Positions 35,186 through 47,680 of a stretch of 64,000 nucleotides of DNA are shown one piece after another. The notes under the pieces were generated by a model. That model saw only the letters and a list, made by a program, of their open reading frames with translations. It was not told the DNA's origin and did no database searches. The DNA lies in the NCBI GenBank assembly GCA_949592205.1, contig CATIUR010000006.1:12417001-12481000 (forward strand), written 5' to 3'. Every line of letters starts with the position of its first letter. Position 1 is the first letter of the stretch. The position numbers were made by a program, and so were the translations under genes. This stretch comes from Helichrysum umbraculigerum (taxonomy: Eukaryota > Streptophyta > Magnoliopsida > Asterales > Asteraceae).

Positions 35186-37407
35186 TGTAACACCCCAATA
35201 TTCGAGGTATTATTTTAGTGTATCTAGAAATATACATCTTATGAAATATTATTATTGAAATAAAAAGATATAATATAAAACGCAATTGAATTCCTCAGTT
35301 CCAGACTGTTATTAATTAAAAGAATCAGTTTTAATATATATGTATACGTATTAGTTCCTGAAGTATTCTAAAACTTTCCAGACTTTATACTACGAGGAAC
35401 CAAAACCGTGAGTACTTCATCATCATCACCAATCCTTCAATTTGAGTTCCAATTCGAGTTGTAATCTTCAATTTATCATCTCCTTGGTCATCTTCAACCT
35501 CTCTTGTAAGTATTTCTTTGTGAATCATAATCTAGGGTTTAAGTGGTTATGGGTTTTGGTGAATTTCATCAAATTGGAGGAAATTAGGGCTTGGGATTGA
35601 TTGAATTAGTGATTTCTAGCATGATTATCACTATTAGTAATCATCCTAATCTATGAAAATAATGAAATCATGATTAGGGTTTATGATGAAGTTATGGGGT
35701 TTTGGCTAAAATTCTTTTGAATTGAGTTCATTAACATAAAGAGTAGTTAGTTATGTTGATATAAGTATATATAGATTATGTTAACAAGAATTCAACAAGA
35801 ACTCTAGGTATTCAAGGATTTGGAATGATTATGAAATTAAAAGTTAAATTGATTAGTGGAATAATGAATGATTTAGGCTAATCAAAGTGAGGGAGTATAA
35901 AATATGAGTATTAGTTAGTTATCATGAGTCTTGGATTCTAATAATTGTGTATCATTATATGTTAATTGAAATAGGTGGTTAAAAGCTCGGAATAGGTTGT
36001 ATCGTTGTGGCTAGAATCTTCAATCACACAATAAGGTGAGTATATAGCGAATCAATTAAGTGAAGGTTATGTATATCCGGATTGCTTAAAAGCAAGAGGT
36101 TTTACATAATCATGATATTATCGTTATACTTGTTTATTGTTGTTATTGGTATTATTGTATGCAATTGTTACGAAATATATATTACGAAATATGTGCTTTG
36201 CACAATCGTATCTTATGGGCCGCGGATCCAATTGGTATCTATTTCTACTTAAGTTCATTATTTGATAGACTAAGAATTATATGTGTGATTGTATTGCTTA
36301 ATTGGTTACCTATGTATTCACTAGGCATTTTATGCTTACTTCGTATCATTCAAATGTATTGTAGGTAATACTTCGAAAGGGAAGGATAAGGAAATCAAGA
36401 AAGAGTAGTGTGGATTGGTTTGCAAGTTGTAAGTGCAAGCCTTCTCTTTTGGATTATCGTTTTGATGAAACTTGTGAAATACGCTCAAGATGTTTTGAAA
36501 TACATTAGAAATATGTAATATGTGGTTTTGGATTTAGTTGACATTAAAAGTCAACAACTGGTGTAAATTATGTATTGAAAGTGAAATAGAAGTCTTCGTA
36601 TACTACTTAATGGTAAATGGGTCATAAGTGTCAAAATGGGTCAATAGTGACCCATGTGTGTATAATGAACTTTACCAAGGTTATAGAATCCTGGTTAGTT
36701 GCTTTAAGTTTGTTTGGGTATTTTGGAAAAGTGGTGAAAAGTGCAATAGCTGATAATGTGTGAGTTGTATTTTGAGTTGTCAACCAAAAGTGTCAAAAAT
36801 GGGCGAAAATAAATCATACGCTCAAATGTTGCGTTTTTGTGAAAATTGAAAAAGTACAAAAAGGGAAACCTTCATTTTGACCATTTGAATGTATCTGCAA
36901 AGTTTTAGAATCTAATTCCTTACGGTTTATGAATTATGCACGTTTGATTTTCGACAAAATTTGAATTATGGTCTGATCTGGAATTTAACTAGTGAACGCG
37001 ATCCGGCTAGGTATTCCCAGGATCGCGTTCCTCTTTGAAAAATCACCACAATCGGATTTTTAACTAGCAAACGCGATCCAGCTATGGTGTCAGGATCGCG
37101 TTCGTCAGTGTATTTTCATCACAGAATATTTTGAACACATGAACGCGATCCTAAGACTTGTTTCTGGATCGCGTTGCTGTGTAAAGTTTGTGTAAAATTC
37201 AAAAATGCATAAGTGTTTAAGTGATCTTTAGAGACCTCTTTATTTCACATTTTAACACTTTAGAGACCTCTTTTTATGTTATGACTTTAGGAACCTCTTT
37301 TTAACAAATTGTGATTGAATTTATATGGGACCAAATGTAATCGAATTTTAAGTATCATTATTCCGCTGAGAAAAAAAAAAAAAAAAAAAATTTTTATGGG
37401 CGTTTCA
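35186..37407 (+). repeat. Element C LTR (shared, 5' of full copy)
   Basis: 2222 bp, ending GGGCGTTTCA. It differs from the 3' LTR by one G/T substitution (near 37126) and an A-tract of 20 against 31 near its end. Three inverted repeats with AACGCGATCC/GGATCGCGTT arms lie at 36994-37175. Confidence 0.93.
36994..37175. repeat. AACGCGATCC hairpin array in element C LTR
   Basis: Three inverted repeats: GAACGCGATCC at 36994-37004 with GGATCGCGTTC at 37020-37030; AACGCGATCC at 37070-37079 with GGATCGCGTT at 37093-37102; GAACGCGATCC at 37141-37151 with GGATCGCGTT at about 37166-37175. Loops of 13-15 nt vary while the arms are constant. Copied in the 3' LTR at about 44167-44348. Confidence 0.85.
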
Positions 37408-37410
37408 AGT

Positions 37411-37422
37411 TGGTATCAGAGC
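37411..37422 (+). other. Element C primer-binding site
   Basis: TGGTATCAGAGC three bases after the LTR end is complementary to the 3' end of initiator tRNA-Met. The leader after it (to 37792) does not resemble that of A, B and D. Confidence 0.85.
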
Positions 37423-37792
37423 GATAGTTTAAGAGAATTACGTAATCCACATTAGGATTGCATAATCTTAAACTATTTCGAATCTATGATTATGTTGATA
37501 ATTGTATTGTGATAGAATCTTGTTTTGTGAATTGATGTGGAACCTTAAGAATGATTATTGCTTTGCTTAAATACGTGCAAGAGGAATGAATAGAAGTGTG
37601 TAATTAGTATAATATGTCTACGTCTGGCCAACGCAGTTGTATTATACTAGTGCACATGGGTGATTCAAGACCCTTGAATGTAATATAGCTTTGGTGAATG
37701 ATTGTTCTTGATGGTTTATATAGGATATCTTTAACTTGTATTATTATATAGACATTGGAGTATATTAATTAAATTGTTAATCACTGTAGTAA

Positions 37793-40700
37793 ATGGAATC
37801 AATGGATCAAGGTGATAGACGTCTAAATCCTGATGATGAGGCAACGATTAAACAAATCGTTGGGCAAGCCTTTAAAGAGTTTGGCCCAACAATAATTGCC
37901 GAAGTAGATAATATAGTGACTTCTAAAGTTAACGAAGTAATGAGTGATAAATTAAAAGAATTCGAACAACAACATCCTATCTTGACGAATCCTCCAGTTA
38001 CGGCGGGACTCATGACTGCTCAAGGGTCGGCTGAAAGCTATGACTTTAAGAAATTCTCAAGCTGTAAACCACCTGAATTTGAAGGTGAATTGAATCCTGT
38101 TGCTAGTCTTAGGTGGTTAAGTAGAATGGAGGAAACGTTTCTGTTATCTAAATGTCCTGATAATTTGAGAGTGCTGTTTGCTGCTCACCAACTCAAAGGT
38201 GATGCTCACGAATGGTGGAATTCAAAGATTGACACCTATGGATTTGAAACAGCATCTCAGTTTTCTTGGGACAAGTTTAAAGAATTATTCAAAAGTGAAT
38301 TTTCACCACCAGCTGAACTAGAAAAGTTAAAGGGTGAATTTCTTGCGATTAATCAAGGAAGGATGTCTGTAGCTGAATATTCCAAATCCTTCCATGAAAA
38401 ATCTCGTTTCTGTCCGGAGTACACTTCTAATGAGAAGTTGTTGACTGATCATTTCTATCGTCATTTGAATATCGAAATCCGTGAATCTATTGATCAGTCA
38501 TTCTATAAGGATATTCCAATGATCTTGAATCGAGCCTTAGTAAGAGAAAAAGATTTACTAGCTAAGCGTGCTGAATATGCTAGTAAAAGAAAAGCTGAGC
38601 AATCTGCTCCGTCTCAATCATCATCGTTTAAGAAAACCAGAACTGATTCGAAATCACCATCACAACAATCCTCACAAAAATCTCAATCACAACAACAGTT
38701 TTCTCAACCCCGTACTCGTGAATGGCCATTATGCGATAAATGTGGAAAAAGACATCTTGGGGATTGTAAATGTTTCAAGTGTGGGAGGCCTGGACACATG
38801 GCACCGGATTGCCCTAGTCCTTTTCGTTTATGTTACACCTGTTTCAAAAGCGATCATATTCAGGCTGATTGTCCCGTTAAGAAAGAAGAACAGAGAAAGC
38901 AACAACAAAGGAAAGATTCTGAGAAGAAAGGGACAACTGCCGGATCGGGAGCCAAACCCCGTGCTTTTCAAATCACAGCAGAGGAGGCTAAGGAATCACA
39001 TGATGTGGTGACAGGTACCTTTATTATAAATTCTATACCTGCCCATGTTTTGTTTGATTCTGGGGCTTCCAGATCTTTGGTATCACTTTTGTTTTGTAAA
39101 TGTTTAAATATTTCTGTATCTAAACTTGATCATCCCTTAGAAGTTGAAATAGCTGATAATAAGCTATTAATAGTTTCTGACGTGTATAAGGGGTGTATCA
39201 TCGAAATAGGAAATGAGAAATTTAATGTTGATCTAATCCCAATGCAAATGGGGGAGTTCAACATAGTAATAGGAATGGATTGGTTAGGACGAAATAAATG
39301 TGTAATCAATTGTCATGAAAAAGTTATTTTCCTGAAAGCACCTAGCGGACAGGATATAACTGTTTATGGCGAACGTATCAATCGAACTATTCCTGTATGC
39401 ACGTATGCACGAGCTAAAAGATTGTTATCACATGGGTGTCGAGCCTTTTTGGCACACGTAATTGATAACTCTAAATCTGTTGCTGTACTTTCTGATATCC
39501 CTGTTGTCAATGAATTCCCGGAGGTATTTCCTGATGAACTCCCTGGTCTTCCACCTGATCGACAAGTTGAATTTAAAATTGAATTAATTCCTGGAGCTAT
39601 TCCAATTGCTAAGACTCCTTATCGGTTAGCTCCGACCGAAATGCAAGAGATGATGAATCAACTGCAGGAACTCCTTGATAAGGGCTTTATTCGTCCTAGC
39701 AGTTCGCCATGGGGAGCTCCAGTGTTATTCGTTAAAAAGAAAGACGGATCTTTAAGAATGTGTATCGATTATCGGGAATTGAACAAAGTGACCATTAAGA
39801 ATCGTTACCCTTTACCTCGAATCGATGATTTATTCGATCAACTTCAAGGTGCCAGTTTCTTCTCAAAAATCGATCTCCGGTCTGGTTACCATCAGTTAAA
39901 GGTAAAGGAAGATGACATCTCTAAAACTGCTTTTCGAACTCGTTATGGTCACTATGAATTTGTTGTCATGCCATTCGGTTTAACCAATGCTCCAGCTGCA
40001 TTTATGGACTTGATGAATCGTGTATGTCGTCCTATGCTGGATAAATTTGTGATTGTTTTTATTGATGACATTCTCATTTACTCTAAAAGTGAGAGTGATC
40101 ATTCAATTCATCTAAGGCAAGTGCTTGAAATGCTTCGACGTGAAAAGCTTTACGCTAAATTTTCTAAGTGTGAATTCTGGTTGCGTGAAGTTCAGTTTCT
40201 TGGACATGTAATTAATGTTCATGGTATTCAAGTTGATCCATCTAAAGTTGCCGCAGTGCTTAAGTGGGATCCTCCTTCGAGCCCCACTGAGGTCAGAAGT
40301 TTTCTTGGTCTTGCGGGTTACTATCGTCGTTTCATTCAAGATTTTTCTAAGAATGCTACCCCGTTGACTCAATTGACTCGAAAGAGTGTATCTTGGAAAT
40401 GGGGTGAAGAACAATCTAAAGCATTTCAATTGTTGAAAGAAAAGCTCAGTCAGGCTCCTATCCTTGTTTTACCGGAAGGTAATGAGGATATGGTGGTTTA
40501 TTGTGATGCTTCTAAGCTTGGCTTGGGCTGTGTATTAATGCAACGTGGGAAGGTTATAGCTTATGCTTCGCGTCAACTTAAATCTCATGAACAAAACTAT
40601 CCTACTCACGATCTTGAATTAGCAGCTGTGGTCTTTGCATTGAAGATTTGGCGACATTATCTATATGGAGTCAAGTCTACCATTTATACTGACCATAAAA

Positions 40701-42346
40701 GCTTGAAATATTTCTTTGATCAGCGAGATTTGAATAACAGACAAAGAAGGTGGCTTGATCTGGTCAAAGATTACGATTGTGACATTCTTTACCATCCTGG
40801 TAAAGCTAATGTTGTTGCGGATGCTCTTAGCCGAAAGGCTACTCATTGTATTCTTTCTGTGAAATCCTTTAGTATGATTGTATCTCCTCAGCTGTTTGAT
40901 TCTATAAAAGCTGCTCAAATCGATGCATTATCTTTTAATGACCTGAATAAACAACGTTTAAAGGGTCAAATCTCTGAATTAATTGAAGATTCTCGAGGGC
41001 TGAGAACTCGTTATGGTAGAATCTGGATACCAGTAACGAGTGATGTGAAGAAATTGTTATTGGATGAAGCCCATAAATCGAAATATTCTGTTCATCCGGG
41101 TGCCACCAAAATGTATCGTGATCTGAAATGTGATTATTGGTGGCCTGGTATGAAACGTGATATCATTAAATATGTTCAAAATTGTCTCACTTGTCTGCAA
41201 GTAAAAGCTGAGCACCAACAACCATATGGAAAACTCCAGCCTTTGGATATTCCAGTTTGGAAATGGGAACACATCACCATGGATTTTGTTACAAAGTTGC
41301 CGAGAACTCCTCGTCAGCATGATGCCATTTGGGTGATTGTGGACCGATTAACAAAAAGTGCTCTTTTTATACCTATCAAGGAAGCATCATCCTCTGAAGT
41401 ATTAGCAGAAATCTATATTCGTGAAGTTGTTGCTCGCCATGGAGTACCAGTTTCTATTGTTTCTGATAGGGATACTCGTTTTACCTCTCGATTCTGGAAG
41501 AAATTTCAAGAAGATTTGGATACTCAACTACATATTAGTACGGCTTTTCATCCTCAAACGGATGGACAAAGTGAACGTACTATTCAAACTCTAGAAGATA
41601 TGCTGCGAGCATGTGTCATTGACTTTGGTGGTAGCTGGGATTCTCATCTTCCATTGGTAGAATTTTCATATAACAATAGTTATCATTCTTCCATAAAGAT
41701 GCCACCATATCAAATGCTTTATGGTCGAAAGTGTCGTACTCCCATTTGTTGGGGAGAAGTCGGTCAACGTGAGCTAGGCAGTACTGATGTAGTTCAAATG
41801 ACTACTGAAAAGATTGATCAAATTCGTGAAAGGTTAAAAATGGCTCAAGACCGACAGAAATCTTATGCTGATACACGCAGACGACCAATTGAATTCCAAG
41901 TTGGTGATAAAGTAATGTTAAAAGTTTCTCCTTGGAAAGGTATCATTCGATTTCGTAAGAGAGGAAAATTAAGTCCAAGGTATATTGGACCTTTCGAAAT
42001 ACTTGATCGTGTTGGTCGTGTAGCTTATCAGTTACAGTTACCGGATGAGCTTAGTGGTATTCATGATACATTCCACGTGTCACAGCTTCGAAAATGCCTT
42101 GTTGATGAAGCCTCATATGTACCTCTTCCTGAAATCCAAATAAATGAGAAGTTGAATTATATAGAAGAACCCGTCAAGATTCTTGATCAAAAAGTTAAAC
42201 AATTAAGGAATAAAACGGTTTCCATCGTCAAGGTGCAATGGCAACATCGAAAGGGTTCTGAATTTACTTGGGAACCTGAAGAGTGGATGATGGTGTACTA
42301 CCCTGCAATACATCAAGAATGGTTCGTGAGGACACGAACAGAATAA
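37793..42346 (+). CDS. Gag-Pol polyprotein of element C
   Basis: A 1517-residue intact frame from the first ATG after the leader. Gag core about residues 80-260, then a Ser/Gln-rich linker (about 270-305). CCHC knuckles C327-C330-H335-C340 and C347-C350-H355-C360 bind RNA. Protease DSG at 422-424. Reverse transcriptase FIDD at 756-759. RNase H with YCDAS and TDHKS motifs. Integrase HHCC finger ([10 protein letters not shown]...CLTC), DDE core (MDF, SDRD, GQSE), GPF motif and chromodomain-like tail ending [10 protein letters not shown]. Nothing interrupts it, and the flanking LTRs are nearly identical, so this copy may be competent. Codon use is more AT-rich than in B and D, in line with a separate family. 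Confidence 0.95.
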   Translation: MESMDQGDRRLNPDDEATIKQIVGQAFKEFGPTIIAEVDNIVTSKVNEVMSDKLKEFEQQHPILTNPPVTAGLMTAQGSAESYDFKKFSSCKPPEFEGELNPVASLRWLSRMEETFLLSKCPDNLRVLFAAHQLKGDAHEWWNSKIDTYGFETASQFSWDKFKELFKSEFSPPAELEKLKGEFLAINQGRMSVAEYSKSFHEKSRFCPEYTSNEKLLTDHFYRHLNIEIRESIDQSFYKDIPMILNRALVREKDLLAKRAEYASKRKAEQSAPSQSSSFKKTRTDSKSPSQQSSQKSQSQQQFSQPRTREWPLCDKCGKRHLGDCKCFKCGRPGHMAPDCPSPFRLCYTCFKSDHIQADCPVKKEEQRKQQQRKDSEKKGTTAGSGAKPRAFQITAEEAKESHDVVTGTFIINSIPAHVLFDSGASRSLVSLLFCKCLNISVSKLDHPLEVEIADNKLLIVSDVYKGCIIEIGNEKFNVDLIPMQMGEFNIVIGMDWLGRNKCVINCHEKVIFLKAPSGQDITVYGERINRTIPVCTYARAKRLLSHGCRAFLAHVIDNSKSVAVLSDIPVVNEFPEVFPDELPGLPPDRQVEFKIELIPGAIPIAKTPYRLAPTEMQEMMNQLQELLDKGFIRPSSSPWGAPVLFVKKKDGSLRMCIDYRELNKVTIKNRYPLPRIDDLFDQLQGASFFSKIDLRSGYHQLKVKEDDISKTAFRTRYGHYEFVVMPFGLTNAPAAFMDLMNRVCRPMLDKFVIVFIDDILIYSKSESDHSIHLRQVLEMLRREKLYAKFSKCEFWLREVQFLGHVINVHGIQVDPSKVAAVLKWDPPSSPTEVRSFLGLAGYYRRFIQDFSKNATPLTQLTRKSVSWKWGEEQSKAFQLLKEKLSQAPILVLPEGNEDMVVYCDASKLGLGCVLMQRGKVIAYASRQLKSHEQNYPTHDLELAAVVFALKIWRHYLYGVKSTIYTDHKSLKYFFDQRDLNNRQRRWLDLVKDYDCDILYHPGKANVVADALSRKATHCILSVKSFSMIVSPQLFDSIKAAQIDALSFNDLNKQRLKGQISELIEDSRGLRTRYGRIWIPVTSDVKKLLLDEAHKSKYSVHPGATKMYRDLKCDYWWPGMKRDIIKYVQNCLTCLQVKAEHQQPYGKLQPLDIPVWKWEHITMDFVTKLPRTPRQHDAIWVIVDRLTKSALFIPIKEASSSEVLAEIYIREVVARHGVPVSIVSDRDTRFTSRFWKKFQEDLDTQLHISTAFHPQTDGQSERTIQTLEDMLRACVIDFGGSWDSHLPLVEFSYNNSYHSSIKMPPYQMLYGRKCRTPICWGEVGQRELGSTDVVQMTTEKIDQIRERLKMAQDRQKSYADTRRRPIEFQVGDKVMLKVSPWKGIIRFRKRGKLSPRYIGPFEILDRVGRVAYQLQLPDELSGIHDTFHVSQLRKCLVDEASYVPLPEIQINEKLNYIEEPVKILDQKVKQLRNKTVSIVKVQWQHRKGSEFTWEPEEWMMVYYPAIHQEWFVRTRTE

Positions 42347-42358
42347 GTGGGGGAGACT
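42346..42358 (+). other. Element C polypurine tract
   Basis: AGTGGGGGAGACT directly abuts the 3' LTR and overlaps the gag-pol stop codon by one base. The same tract precedes the other LTR at 35173-35185. Confidence 0.8.
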
Positions 42359-44543
42359 TGTAACACCCCAATATTCGAGGTATTATTTTAGTGTATCTAG
42401 AAATATACATCTTATGAAATATTATTATTGAAATAAAAAGATATAATATAAAACGCAATTGAATTCCTCAGTTCCAGACTGTTATTAATTAAAAGAATCA
42501 GTTTTAATATATATGTATACGTATTAGTTCCTGAAGTATTCTAAAACTTTCCAGACTTTATACTACGAGGAACCAAAACCGTGAGTACTTCATCATCATC
42601 ACCAATCCTTCAATTTGAGTTCCAATTCGAGTTGTAATCTTCAATTTATCATCTCCTTGGTCATCTTCAACCTCTCTTGTAAGTATTTCTTTGTGAATCA
42701 TAATCTAGGGTTTAAGTGGTTATGGGTTTTGGTGAATTTCATCAAATTGGAGGAAATTAGGGCTTGGGATTGATTGAATTAGTGATTTCTAGCATGATTA
42801 TCACTATTAGTAATCATCCTAATCTATGAAAATAATGAAATCATGATTAGGGTTTATGATGAAGTTATGGGGTTTTGGCTAAAATTCTTTTGAATTGAGT
42901 TCATTAACATAAAGAGTAGTTAGTTATGTTGATATAAGTATATATAGATTATGTTAACAAGAATTCAACAAGAACTCTAGGTATTCAAGGATTTGGAATG
43001 ATTATGAAATTAAAAGTTAAATTGATTAGTGGAATAATGAATGATTTAGGCTAATCAAAGTGAGGGAGTATAAAATATGAGTATTAGTTAGTTATCATGA
43101 GTCTTGGATTCTAATAATTGTGTATCATTATATGTTAATTGAAATAGGTGGTTAAAAGCTCGGAATAGGTTGTATCGTTGTGGCTAGAATCTTCAATCAC
43201 ACAATAAGGTGAGTATATAGCGAATCAATTAAGTGAAGGTTATGTATATCCGGATTGCTTAAAAGCAAGAGGTTTTACATAATCATGATATTATCGTTAT
43301 ACTTGTTTATTGTTGTTATTGGTATTATTGTATGCAATTGTTACGAAATATATATTACGAAATATGTGCTTTGCACAATCGTATCTTATGGGCCGCGGAT
43401 CCAATTGGTATCTATTTCTACTTAAGTTCATTATTTGATAGACTAAGAATTATATGTGTGATTGTATTGCTTAATTGGTTACCTATGTATTCACTAGGCA
43501 TTTTATGCTTACTTCGTATCATTCAAATGTATTGTAGGTAATACTTCGAAAGGGAAGGATAAGGAAATCAAGAAAGAGTAGTGTGGATTGGTTTGCAAGT
43601 TGTAAGTGCAAGCCTTCTCTTTTGGATTATCGTTTTGATGAAACTTGTGAAATACGCTCAAGATGTTTTGAAATACATTAGAAATATGTAATATGTGGTT
43701 TTGGATTTAGTTGACATTAAAAGTCAACAACTGGTGTAAATTATGTATTGAAAGTGAAATAGAAGTCTTCGTATACTACTTAATGGTAAATGGGTCATAA
43801 GTGTCAAAATGGGTCAATAGTGACCCATGTGTGTATAATGAACTTTACCAAGGTTATAGAATCCTGGTTAGTTGCTTTAAGTTTGTTTGGGTATTTTGGA
43901 AAAGTGGTGAAAAGTGCAATAGCTGATAATGTGTGAGTTGTATTTTGAGTTGTCAACCAAAAGTGTCAAAAATGGGCGAAAATAAATCATACGCTCAAAT
44001 GTTGCGTTTTTGTGAAAATTGAAAAAGTACAAAAAGGGAAACCTTCATTTTGACCATTTGAATGTATCTGCAAAGTTTTAGAATCTAATTCCTTACGGTT
44101 TATGAATTATGCACGTTTGATTTTCGACAAAATTTGAATTATGGTCTGATCTGGAATTTAACTAGTGAACGCGATCCGGCTAGGTATTCCCAGGATCGCG
44201 TTCCTCTTTGAAAAATCACCACAATCGGATTTTTAACTAGCAAACGCGATCCAGCTATGGTGTCAGGATCGCGTTCGTCAGTGTATTTTCATCACATAAT
44301 ATTTTGAACACATGAACGCGATCCTAAGACTTGTTTCTGGATCGCGTTGCTGTGTAAAGTTTGTGTAAAATTCAAAAATGCATAAGTGTTTAAGTGATCT
44401 TTAGAGACCTCTTTATTTCACATTTTAACACTTTAGAGACCTCTTTTTATGTTATGACTTTAGGAACCTCTTTTTAACAAATTGTGATTGAATTTATATG
44501 GGACCAAATGTAATCGAATTTTAAGTATCATTATTCCGCTGAG

Positions 44544-44578
<35 letters not shown>

Positions 44579-44591
44579 TATGGGCGTTTCA
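42359..44591 (+). repeat. Element C 3' LTR
   Basis: 2233 bp. The 11-bp excess over the partner equals the longer A-tract (31 against 20) about 15 bp before the LTR end. Host DNA resumes at 44592 with the sequence matching 24133. Confidence 0.93.
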
Positions 44592-45724
44592 ATAATCATA
44601 TTACTTTCACATAGGCATACACCAGTATCTAAATACACTTAACTATTATGCAAAATTACATCGAACAAAAGTAGCAATAGATCAACTAACCAACAATTGC
44701 ACAAATTGCAGCAATAATCAGCTATGAAGTGCACCAGTTCCATTCAACACTCAAATTCCACAATAGTTGATTAGAATCTCCACACGATTCTGTATAACAA
44801 CCATTGATATCAGTATGATTATGTATAAAATGACGAAGCAAACAGATTAACTAGCCTGTAATTATCAACAATCCGTCAGAGTGCAAGTACCGATTTAACA
44901 TTTCTTAACTCGGCTAATTGATTTATATACGAATTGATGAAACCCTAACTCAGCTAGCTAATTGGTTGATAGAATGAATTAACGAAACCCTAACTCAGTC
45001 AATCGATCGATATACACATTGATGAAACCCTAACTCAAGTGATCGATTGATAAAATGAATCTATAACACTAATTGAGTGATTCGATCGAATATATAACTA
45101 ACCTGTAATTTACGAATTGATGCTTCTGGAATTGTCGATTGAGCATGAAAGAATGAAGAGGAAGAGATCGGCTTCGAGACTGGTGATATAACACGTGTGG
45201 AACAGAAGGTGACTTATTTGTTCTAGAAACTTACATATATATTAAAATAAAATTAAAATTAAAAGTAATTACAATAAAAATTATTTCTACATGTGTGGCC
45301 CTATTCACATTTATTTGAATTTGAATTAAATCAATGAAAATCCTCATGCTTTTAGGCGTTATTTATTATTTTGCCTTTTCACACTTTTAATCGTCAAAAT
45401 TTTATTCACGCTTATACTTGTCCAAGATATGCGAAGTAAACGTTCACAATTTTGTTACGGTCATAAACGTTAAAACTTAAAAACATTCCTCACGCTTGCT
45501 ACAAGCGTTGAAATATAAACGTGAAAAAACGAAACTTTTTTTGTAGTGTTCATATGTATATAAGTTCTGAAATTTTATCATGAGTTACACAGATCTTTAA
45601 TTTCTTGGGATAGTAGGGAAACATTAAATTTCATTAGAAGTCATACACAATCAAATGAGCACAAATACACAAGTTTATTTTTGTAGGAAAATGATTAAAA
45701 TTGATCTTCTAATGGTTGAGAGCT

Positions 45725-46667
45725 TCATGCTGCTAGCTGTTGAAAAAGTAGCTTAACCTGATCGAGATTAGTTGTACTATAACCACCATCGACCACCAGG
45801 TTAATCCCACTCACGAACTTCGATTCACCACTTGCTAAGTACAACGCTGCATCTGCCACGTCATCCGCCATCGGAACAACCCCTTTCAAAACAGATGATG
45901 CACAAATAATATCATCAAGCACTGTCTTATCCAACCCCGATCCATTAACCACCATCGGTGTTGTAATCGTGGATGGTGAAATACAGTTCACTCGAATACA
46001 ATGTTGTCCTAATTCCACACACAAGTTTTTCGTCAACCCTACTACCGCGTGCTTTGACATTGTGTAGGCATGTGGTGCGATTCCAGAGACGACTGAAGAC
46101 ACACTCGAAGTAAACAAAATCACCCCACATTTTTTGGGTATCATAACCCTGGCAGCATGTTTGGCGACCAAAAATGATCCAAACACATTAACATCTAAGA
46201 TCTGCCTCGTGTTTTCAGTACTAGCGCCTAGGATTGCGAAACCCGACGGGTCTCCTCCAATACCAGCGTTACTAAACATGATGTCAAGCTTACCGAATTT
46301 GGAAATAGCAACGTCAACAACATTTTTCACGTCGGACTCGCTAGTAACATCACAATGAATGTATACAATATCACTTGATTCATTCACCAAATCATTACAA
46401 AGAGTAGTACCTCTGTCATCTTGGATGTCAGCTATCAAAACTTTGGCGCCGTGTTTAGCGAACAACCTCACCGTGCTTTCACCGATGCCGCTAGCACCAC
46501 CAGTGACTATTGCTACTTTCCCTTCCAATCTGTATGCAAACCACCATAATATTAGTTTATAACAAGATCTAATAGGACATGTGACAAAAGGATAGAAACA
46601 AAGAAGAAACAATGATAAATATAATGGCTGAAATTTGAATGTACCTTTTGGAAATTATAACACTCAT
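45725..46667 (-). CDS. Short-chain dehydrogenase/reductase (SDR110C-like), copy 2
   Basis: Exons 46645-46667 and 45725-46529, same GT-AG intron and same 275-residue product as the gene at 25269-26211, offset by 20,456 bp. All catalytic motifs (TGGASGIG, NAG, Tyr-x3-Lys) are present. The TATA box (46710-46716) and the upstream MITE are also copied, so both genes probably have the same proximal promoter. In this copy a Gypsy LTR ends about 1.1 kb downstream of the gene, which may change its chromatin or 3' transcription. Differences seen in flanks: a 3-bp indel near 44668 and one substitution near 46946. Confidence 0.92.
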
Positions 46668-46709
46668 TGTGTCTTAGATATGAAGGGGAAGACGATATGA
46701 TATTAGGTA

Positions 46710-46716
46710 CTTTATA
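46710..46716 (-). promoter_or_regulatory. Candidate TATA box of SDR copy 2
   Basis: TATAAAG on the minus strand 43-49 nt upstream of the ATG at 46667, as in copy 1. Confidence 0.45.
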
Positions 46717-46852
46717 GAATTATAGAGCGTTTATACGATATATTACTACTAAAATAATTACGGAAATACAGAACATATAATAGTCATATTTGTACAGCGA
46801 TGATAATAATTACTAATTAACAGACCGCTTAAAACATTTTGGCTATTTTAAA

Positions 46853-46986
46853 TGGGAGGTGATAAATACAACAAAATAAAGTTATTTATACGTCAAATTA
46901 TGCAATAGTGTAGTTGTACTATAAGCAGAAACAGTTGTATAGTATTGTGTATGAGTAACTTTCTTTGTTGTATTTATCAACTCCCA
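46853..46986. mobile_element. Small MITE upstream of SDR copy 2
   Basis: Duplicate of the 26397-26530 element with the same TTTTAAA flanks. It was present before the segment was duplicated. Confidence 0.75.
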
Positions 46987-47680
46987 TTTTAAATACGAGT
47001 ATTATTTTGCTAATCTCAAATTTATAATGTATTGATTTTGATCTTTCAACAACTTCAATGTTAAAGAAAATAGTTTTTTAGTAGGTACGTTGATCAAGAC
47101 ACATTTTTAATAATTCATTCCCCGTCACATCAGTAGGTCTTTACGGGCATTAGAAATGAGCTTTAGAAATTATATCGTCCGTTCCTTATTTTTTTCATAG
47201 ACTTTAATGCATCAGTTTTCAAAAGAAGAATAATAAAGTTAATATGTTATTCTTGAAAATGAACACTTATTTTATAACAAATTAAAACAAAAATATAAAC
47301 ATATTTTTTGAGACCAAAAGAGTATAGATAAAAAAATCAGTCATATATATTACAAAATTTGTTGGAAAAATAATTCGTAACACTCCCGAAGAAGACCCCT
47401 CAAAGAAACCAATTTTACACGAGAGTGAAGTTAACTATCACTAACATGCATAGAGACGGTTTTGTAAAACCCGACTCTATTCTAGCTAGAAAATGATTTG
47501 GTTAGAAAAATTTTACAAAATTTTGTTTACAAAATGATGTGACAGTCAACCAATGAAGAGAGAAAGAGGAGTGAGAACATGTCAACCAATGTGATAGTGA
47601 CAAATCAGTTTGTAAACTTTATTTGCATACTTTCTTACATTTTTGTAAGTGTAGCATTGCTCATTCTAGCTAGTATCCCG

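Larger units (their letters stand above)
34081..44591 (+). mobile_element. Element C: Gypsy partial tandem array (truncated copy, LTR, full copy, LTR)
   Basis: Order: truncated internal region 34081-35185, LTR 35186-37407, full internal region 37408-42358, LTR 42359-44591. Both LTRs start TGTAACACCCC. The truncated part equals 41254-42358. Two element bodies share one LTR, the product expected from unequal recombination between LTRs, with the left end then deleted. No target duplication can be checked because the left LTR is gone. Chromodomain-like integrase end suggests a chromovirus, a different family from A, B and D. Confidence 0.92.
32986..47680. repeat. Segmental duplication, copy 2 (split by element C)
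   Basis: 32986-34073 matches 22579-23666, and 44592 to about 47680 matches 24133 to about 27221. Between them lies 10.5 kb of element C in place of 466 bp of host DNA. The left boundary abuts the ycf2 fragment; the right boundary falls after TAGCTAGTATCCCGA. Confidence 0.92.

Noticed and set aside
36159..36368. 69-residue hydrophobic ORF in the element C LTR (also 43332-43541)
   Set aside because: AT-rich LTR sequence; nothing but the LTR copies supports it.
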